Source: Membranipora membranacea (Eukaryota; Bryozoa; Gymnolaemata; Cheilostomatida; Membraniporidae). From it: a stretch of DNA of 64,000 nt. Both the position numbers and the translations under genes were made by a program. Below, one piece after another: positions 52,701 through 58,700 of this stretch. Position 1 is the stretch's first letter. The number at the start of each line of letters is the position of its first letter. The notes under the pieces were generated by a model, which worked only from the letters and a program-made list of their open reading frames with translations, did not search any database and had not been told where the DNA came from. The stretch is taken from assembly GCA_914767715.1 (NCBI GenBank), contig OU612074.1, positions 2,435,501 through 2,499,500 of the forward strand. Reading direction: 5' to 3'.

Positions 52701-55700
52701 CTAAAAGGGTGCAGCTGCACACAACGAGCGCTACCCAAGTAACAATAAAAATAGTATTAATTTTATTGAACTGATCAGTGCAGGGAAGCAAATGAGATCA
52801 TGTTTTACAATGGTTAAAAGGCAGAGAGACAAGGAAGCAAACAATGAAGAAAGAAAAAAAACGGATGCTACTTGCCTATACACAGAAATTAAAAAAATTA
52901 TGCCAGTTGGTCAGGTTTCATAAGTTAAATAATATGAAGTTAAAAATACTTCTACCTAGCAGCAGGGAGAATGGATTCTCCCTGCTAGCAGCGAGGTTCT
53001 ACTTGCTGGTTGAGCTTTGGTGATCTCTGCCTGTCGTGATAACAGGCAGGTACAAAGGGGGGGGGGGGGGGGGGGTGACATAGGTTGCTACACAGCTATT
53101 TGACATTTAGTTTAGTTTAATTATCAGATCCGATATCACCATGTGATAATAAAAGGGATCACGATGGTAAAAACTGTACTAAAAATCTTGCAGCTTACAT
53201 AAAAATTGTTTTCACGATCTGACATAAAAAAATTGAAGAAGCTGTGGCGCCTCTTCACAGTGTGACATCGCTTTGGTCTTTGCATTGCCATGCATGCATT
53301 GAGGTCACCTGCAAAGTTTCTCGTAGGAGTTAGATTGCCAAGCAGAGAACTCAAAAAAGCCGCAAAAACCATAGTACATGTCATGCGGAGTGCATATCTG
53401 CAGGACTTTGGCACGAGCATTATGTTATGATTGTTAATCAGCAAATGTAGGCTCAATACTAATCAGGCCTAGTTTGAGGCAAACTTGGCAAATGAGTATA
53501 GTAACAAGAGTGCTGTGAACACTGATAATAAGGGGCAGCCAAGTCATTGTGATGAGCTGTACAGTGAGTCAATGGGAAACGTCTGTGCGCTGGTTTTGAT
53601 TAGAGTGTAATCATCTTTACACATACACTTCAGTTGTTGCCATAGACTTAATATACTAGTATATTAAGTCCATGGTTGTTGCATACAGTTGTTTTATAAT
53701 TTTTCCTAATTTAACTTGAAAGTTTAGGTCTATAATACCATTTTGAATTGTCTTCTCTTGCAATGAAACTAAATAGCAAGCATAGGGCACTAGCACTGTC
53801 CTAGGCTGACAACTAGGATTGCCATCTTTCAGCACACAATGACAATGTTTGAAACGGCCGTTCTAGTATGCCTAGACTTAACAATTTATTTTTTACTACA
53901 CTAGGAAATAATTTTGGCAAGAATAGTATGCAATAGGCGTCATTGTTCTTATTTTTCAGTGGGCTTACTTACTTGGATTTCCCAAAATTTTTCACAAACA
54001 TAGCGCGCAGGTCACGCAACTTTTATATACACAAAATATCTCTGTCTTAGTCTCAATGCAGTCATGCTCTGTGTGTATACCTATAGATCAGTTAGAAATG
54101 ATGTGTGGAATTTCACTTATCCAGATGAGGACCGCTGCCCAAAGCTGGTAAGGGAGTTCAAAAGTAATTGAAAATACAAGAAGATCCAAGGAATCCAAAT
54201 TCAGGTTCCGTTGATTTTTTTTTACCAGCACACAAACTACTCCTGCAGTTGAACAAAATACATCTGACTATAGAAGAACAGATGTTTGTGAAGAGGAAAA
54301 GGATGCTGTGAAAACAGATCTGACTGGTGAGGAGGCAGACAAGAAGGTTAAGAGGTAGGTAGACTAAAGTTGAAATAACAATTCCAAAATTCTCATTGAC
54401 ATTATAGCGATAGATAGTGATATAATATAGCGAACTAAATCCTCTGTTCTGAGTTGTCCTCGAGCCATAAATGGGTACTCTTCATCCCACACAGCATAGC
54501 AAAAAGGAACTGAAACTCTTAAATTCATGGTTTTTGAGTTTAGATGATACTATGTTTTGGACTCTTTTCAGCTCTTGACAATGCGTTTTTCATTAAAATA
54601 CAGATGAAAAGGATACAAAACCGTGAAATCAAATTCTAGGGCACATTCCTTACAGTTTATGAGCAGTTGAGCTATTGTAGTTTAATTTTGATTCCGTTGC
54701 ACTGCACTACATAAGTTTGATAAGATTATAGACAGATTCCGAGGATTTTTGCAACCTTATAACATGTCCGATAAATTGTCTGTGCAGATCATCTAGCTGT
54801 GCTGATGGGATATCAAGTAACAGAACCACTGCAAAGAGCATCAATAGCCAACAGAAGGAAGTGTCAGAAACCAAAACAAAAGCCACAAGACGTGATGTCA
54901 ACCAGATGATTAAAAGGTGATATGCACCAGTGTGATCCCAAATACATAGGATCCGCCCTAAATCATTTGGTGGCATCTATCTTATTGCCTGTTTTAACTT
55001 TGCTTCGGTAGAAGTGATAAGGCAACAACTTTATAACCTTGAAGTTGCATTCATTGATCTTGATGTTAGAATTTCCAGCCATATTTCTCCTCCTAAATCG
55101 CTTTTTTTGAAATTCAAGTTATTTTCAATTGCCAAATTAGTTCAAGTTATGCTGGTATTTACCACAGTCAGCTACCCTTCCTTTAAGAATATTAAGAATA
55201 TTTTTACTTTTGGTGGGATTTGGGTACATGCCTGTAACTGAACATGGGTTATTAAGAGCACAAGTGGTTACTCTTAACTAGTTAATGCCTCACATGCCAT
55301 CTAAGACACTGCCAATCACCAAAAAAATCTGTTTGATTTTAGAATTCTCAAAGAACAGAAGATAACGCACTCCCAAATTCGTCATCATCCCCGTATCTGG
55401 AATCATGTCTCAGTTTATCATCATCATGACGCAAAGACCAACGAAGACTTACAAGCGATAATCAATAAAAAGCAAGGTACCTATGTCATCAAATCCTTCT
55501 CATTGCCAGAATCATCATCAGCATTCAATCGTTTACTGGTAGACGACATCGACATCGGAATATACGATTGGTCCTTACCGTTCAGAATAAACAACCCAAT
55601 ACAGAATAGAAGTGCTGTATTAGAGCTGTTACTCAAAAGCAAGAAAAATGACGAATTGTACGGTGTTTCTGTAGCCCACACAATAGTAACATCAGAGCTG

Positions 55701-58700
55701 TGTGAATTTGATGAGGAGATAATGACATGGGAAACGAAACTACCCATGGTTAGAAACGAGATTCGTGCAAATGAGTCATTCAATACGTGGACATTAGAAG
55801 CTTATCAAAAGGTCTACGAAATGGACACGCAGACGCCAAAGTTCACATACAGATGTAATTATATCTCCACTACACCAAATAGGGCTACATTCGGTCAGTT
55901 CCATCATGATATAGCACTGTTCAAACTACCACACCAAGATTTGGCTCCACTATTGTCGCCAAACTCAGATCAGAGAGTGATGGCCTCATCTCATATCTCT
56001 GCAGCTACATACCGCAAGCCTGCCATATACTGTACCAGAGTTAGAGGGATACTTCGTATCAGAAGCTATGACGAAGCGAAGATAGCCAACTGGTGCAACA
56101 CAGTTAATTTAAAAAATGTGAGGGTGGTTGTTGGTGATACAATAGGATGCATCTTGGATGTTTCACCAATTGAAGACGATGACGACGACGACGACGACGA
56201 CGATGACGATGACAACGACGACAATGACAACAACGACGTCAACAATTATACAGAAAGCAGAAAGTTTTGGATAGAGACAGACAGAGAGTGAGTATAATCT
56301 ATTTCTGCCATCTTTTGTTTGTCAACCAGTGACAGAGAAAATATCTAGAGTGGAAGGGGAAGAGTGGAGAGACAGTAAAAAAAGAATTGAAAGTGCTTTG
56401 ATAGAGATAATTTAAAATGAACAAGTTGTTGAGAGAATATGTGTTGTTTGTAGTTATTTCTTTCAATAGACTAATCCGGGATCCAAATGTTGGTCTTGTG
56501 ATAATGCAGTCATCCATTTAAGCACAAACCCCATCACTTACAAGGGACTACAGAAGGACCATTGCAATATTTGTCTAGCAGCTAGTTCCGTAGTAGTTAT
56601 GCAATATTTTACACTCAAAAACTTCATAGCTCTTCTGGGTAAAAATTGTGTGAGAAATCGTTCACTCTTTATGAGGTATTTATGCCTAGTGCTGTACCAG
56701 CCCAATAATCAACCGCTTCTGAATGCTTTTATTTACTGATTGTTTCCAAGTTGGTTAAAAATGGATGTATTTTCACTGTCAGGAGACGTTGTACAACAGT
56801 AGATAGCTTTAATTATCAACCGTAACAGCTCTATCTATTAGATCAGAAGTGGTAACTTTGTAGGTTGTTACAGCAAGATCTTGATACCTCGTAGATGAGA
56901 AGGCGGGACAAATTCTAACACTATACCAAATTTCATACATGTCAAGTCTCCCTATTTAGGTGGGACCCTAAAGATTTTCACACCCACTTTCCACTTTTTG
57001 TAATTCTTACTACTTCCTCCAGATTTGAGAAAAAACAGGCCTATTGCAATTATTTAGTAACTATCCAGGCACTTGTTCATTAGTTACTGGTAAGGTCTCT
57101 GCACATAAAGTTGAAAGGAATTGAATATTCAATAATGTTACCAGTTGTTGTATTAAAATTAAGACTATTATTGTCAATGGAGTGGTTGATACTGGGCACT
57201 GGCAAAGTAAGGGCACGTAAGTCCCAGGGGGCCACGTGTTGATGGTAAATGCTTAAAGTGTATTTCACCTCAGTTTGAAATTGAAGTCCTATTACAATCA
57301 TGAAATTGTTTGGGGTCAGATATACATTTTAGCCCTTCCTAGTGGCTAGAAATGCTCTCAGAGCGTCATCAGATGAGGCTCCTCCCCGGACCTTGTTGGA
57401 GGCTCGCATCGCCCCCCCCCAAACCCCCAGATGGATGACTCGGTGCTTTGCACCCTGGAAACACCCCGACGCAGTGCAGTAGCGCTGATCATTGAAGTCT
57501 CCTACTTTTGAGTTTAAATTACCTTGCAAATATGCTTAATTTTTTCCCTGAAATGCTTTGAATTTTTTAGAGTAAAATAATGCAGAACCAGCTGCCGCAC
57601 TATATTTCTTAGGTCCTTCTGTAGCCTTCAATGTAGTGCAAGCTAATATCTCCGAAGAGTAAATATGATTCCTATTCACATTATTTGAGCTTCCTTATAG
57701 CCAATAACCATGCAAACAACCCTATATAGATATACCAAGTTTGAGTATAGGTTCACATGTGAACCTATACTCAAACTTTGTATATCTATATTTTATTACA
57801 ATATAATAATTATGTTTTTGCGAGGTTGGCGATAAATCATAGAGAGTCTTCTTCCCTCAAATACGACACATTTGAATCCATTGTCATCTATTGGGTACCC
57901 GGCCATAATGCCATGATCAAAATGCCATCGAGACAAAATGCCAGTGACATAATGCCATTGCCATAATGCCATGACCATAATGCCATAAGTGATAAAACCA
58001 TTGAACACTGTACCAATGCCAAAATACCAGTTGTACAAAACGCCAGTTGTGTCTAAATACCAGTGGATATAAAGCCAGATTGGACATAATACCATTTGGG
58101 ACAACATACCATATCCCAAATTACCATTGCCATAATGTAAATATATGTAACCAAAGGGATCAAGCCACACTGTATTTTTTGTTAGTAATATTCAATTGTG
58201 AACTCGGTCAGGGTAGGAGGTGGTTCAGCTGGTTACACTGGTTCTCTTTCACTGTTCAAGTCTCGAAGTTTCTATGTTTGAATGTTTTTCTCTGGAGTTT
58301 GTTGGGCCCAATTGTACTTGATTGATTGATTGATTGATTCTATTCTATCACTAACATAAAATAATATGTTGCGAGATAAGGCTAGCTATTATGTGCTGCA
58401 GAAATTGCAGCCAAAATGAGTTCATGAGTATCCAGCTTAGCATGAAATACAATCATTTTCAGCGCCAAGACACGGAAAAATTGACAGATATGATTTAACC
58501 TACACAAACATCTCGTTGTTTGTTATTGGTTTTAATAAATTAAAGTTTCTTTGATCAAGCGCTGTATTCATGGTTTGTTATCATTTATGAAATATTTTGA
58601 ATTGAGTATGACTTCAATAAAAGTTTCAAAATTCTGTATTCAAAAAGCATTTGTAATGGCATGATTTTTAGATTTACAAAATCATTAGAATGTGGTCTAA

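Noticed and set aside
55481-55783. 100-codon minus-strand open frame
   Set aside because: Shadow of the peptidase exon on the opposite strand.
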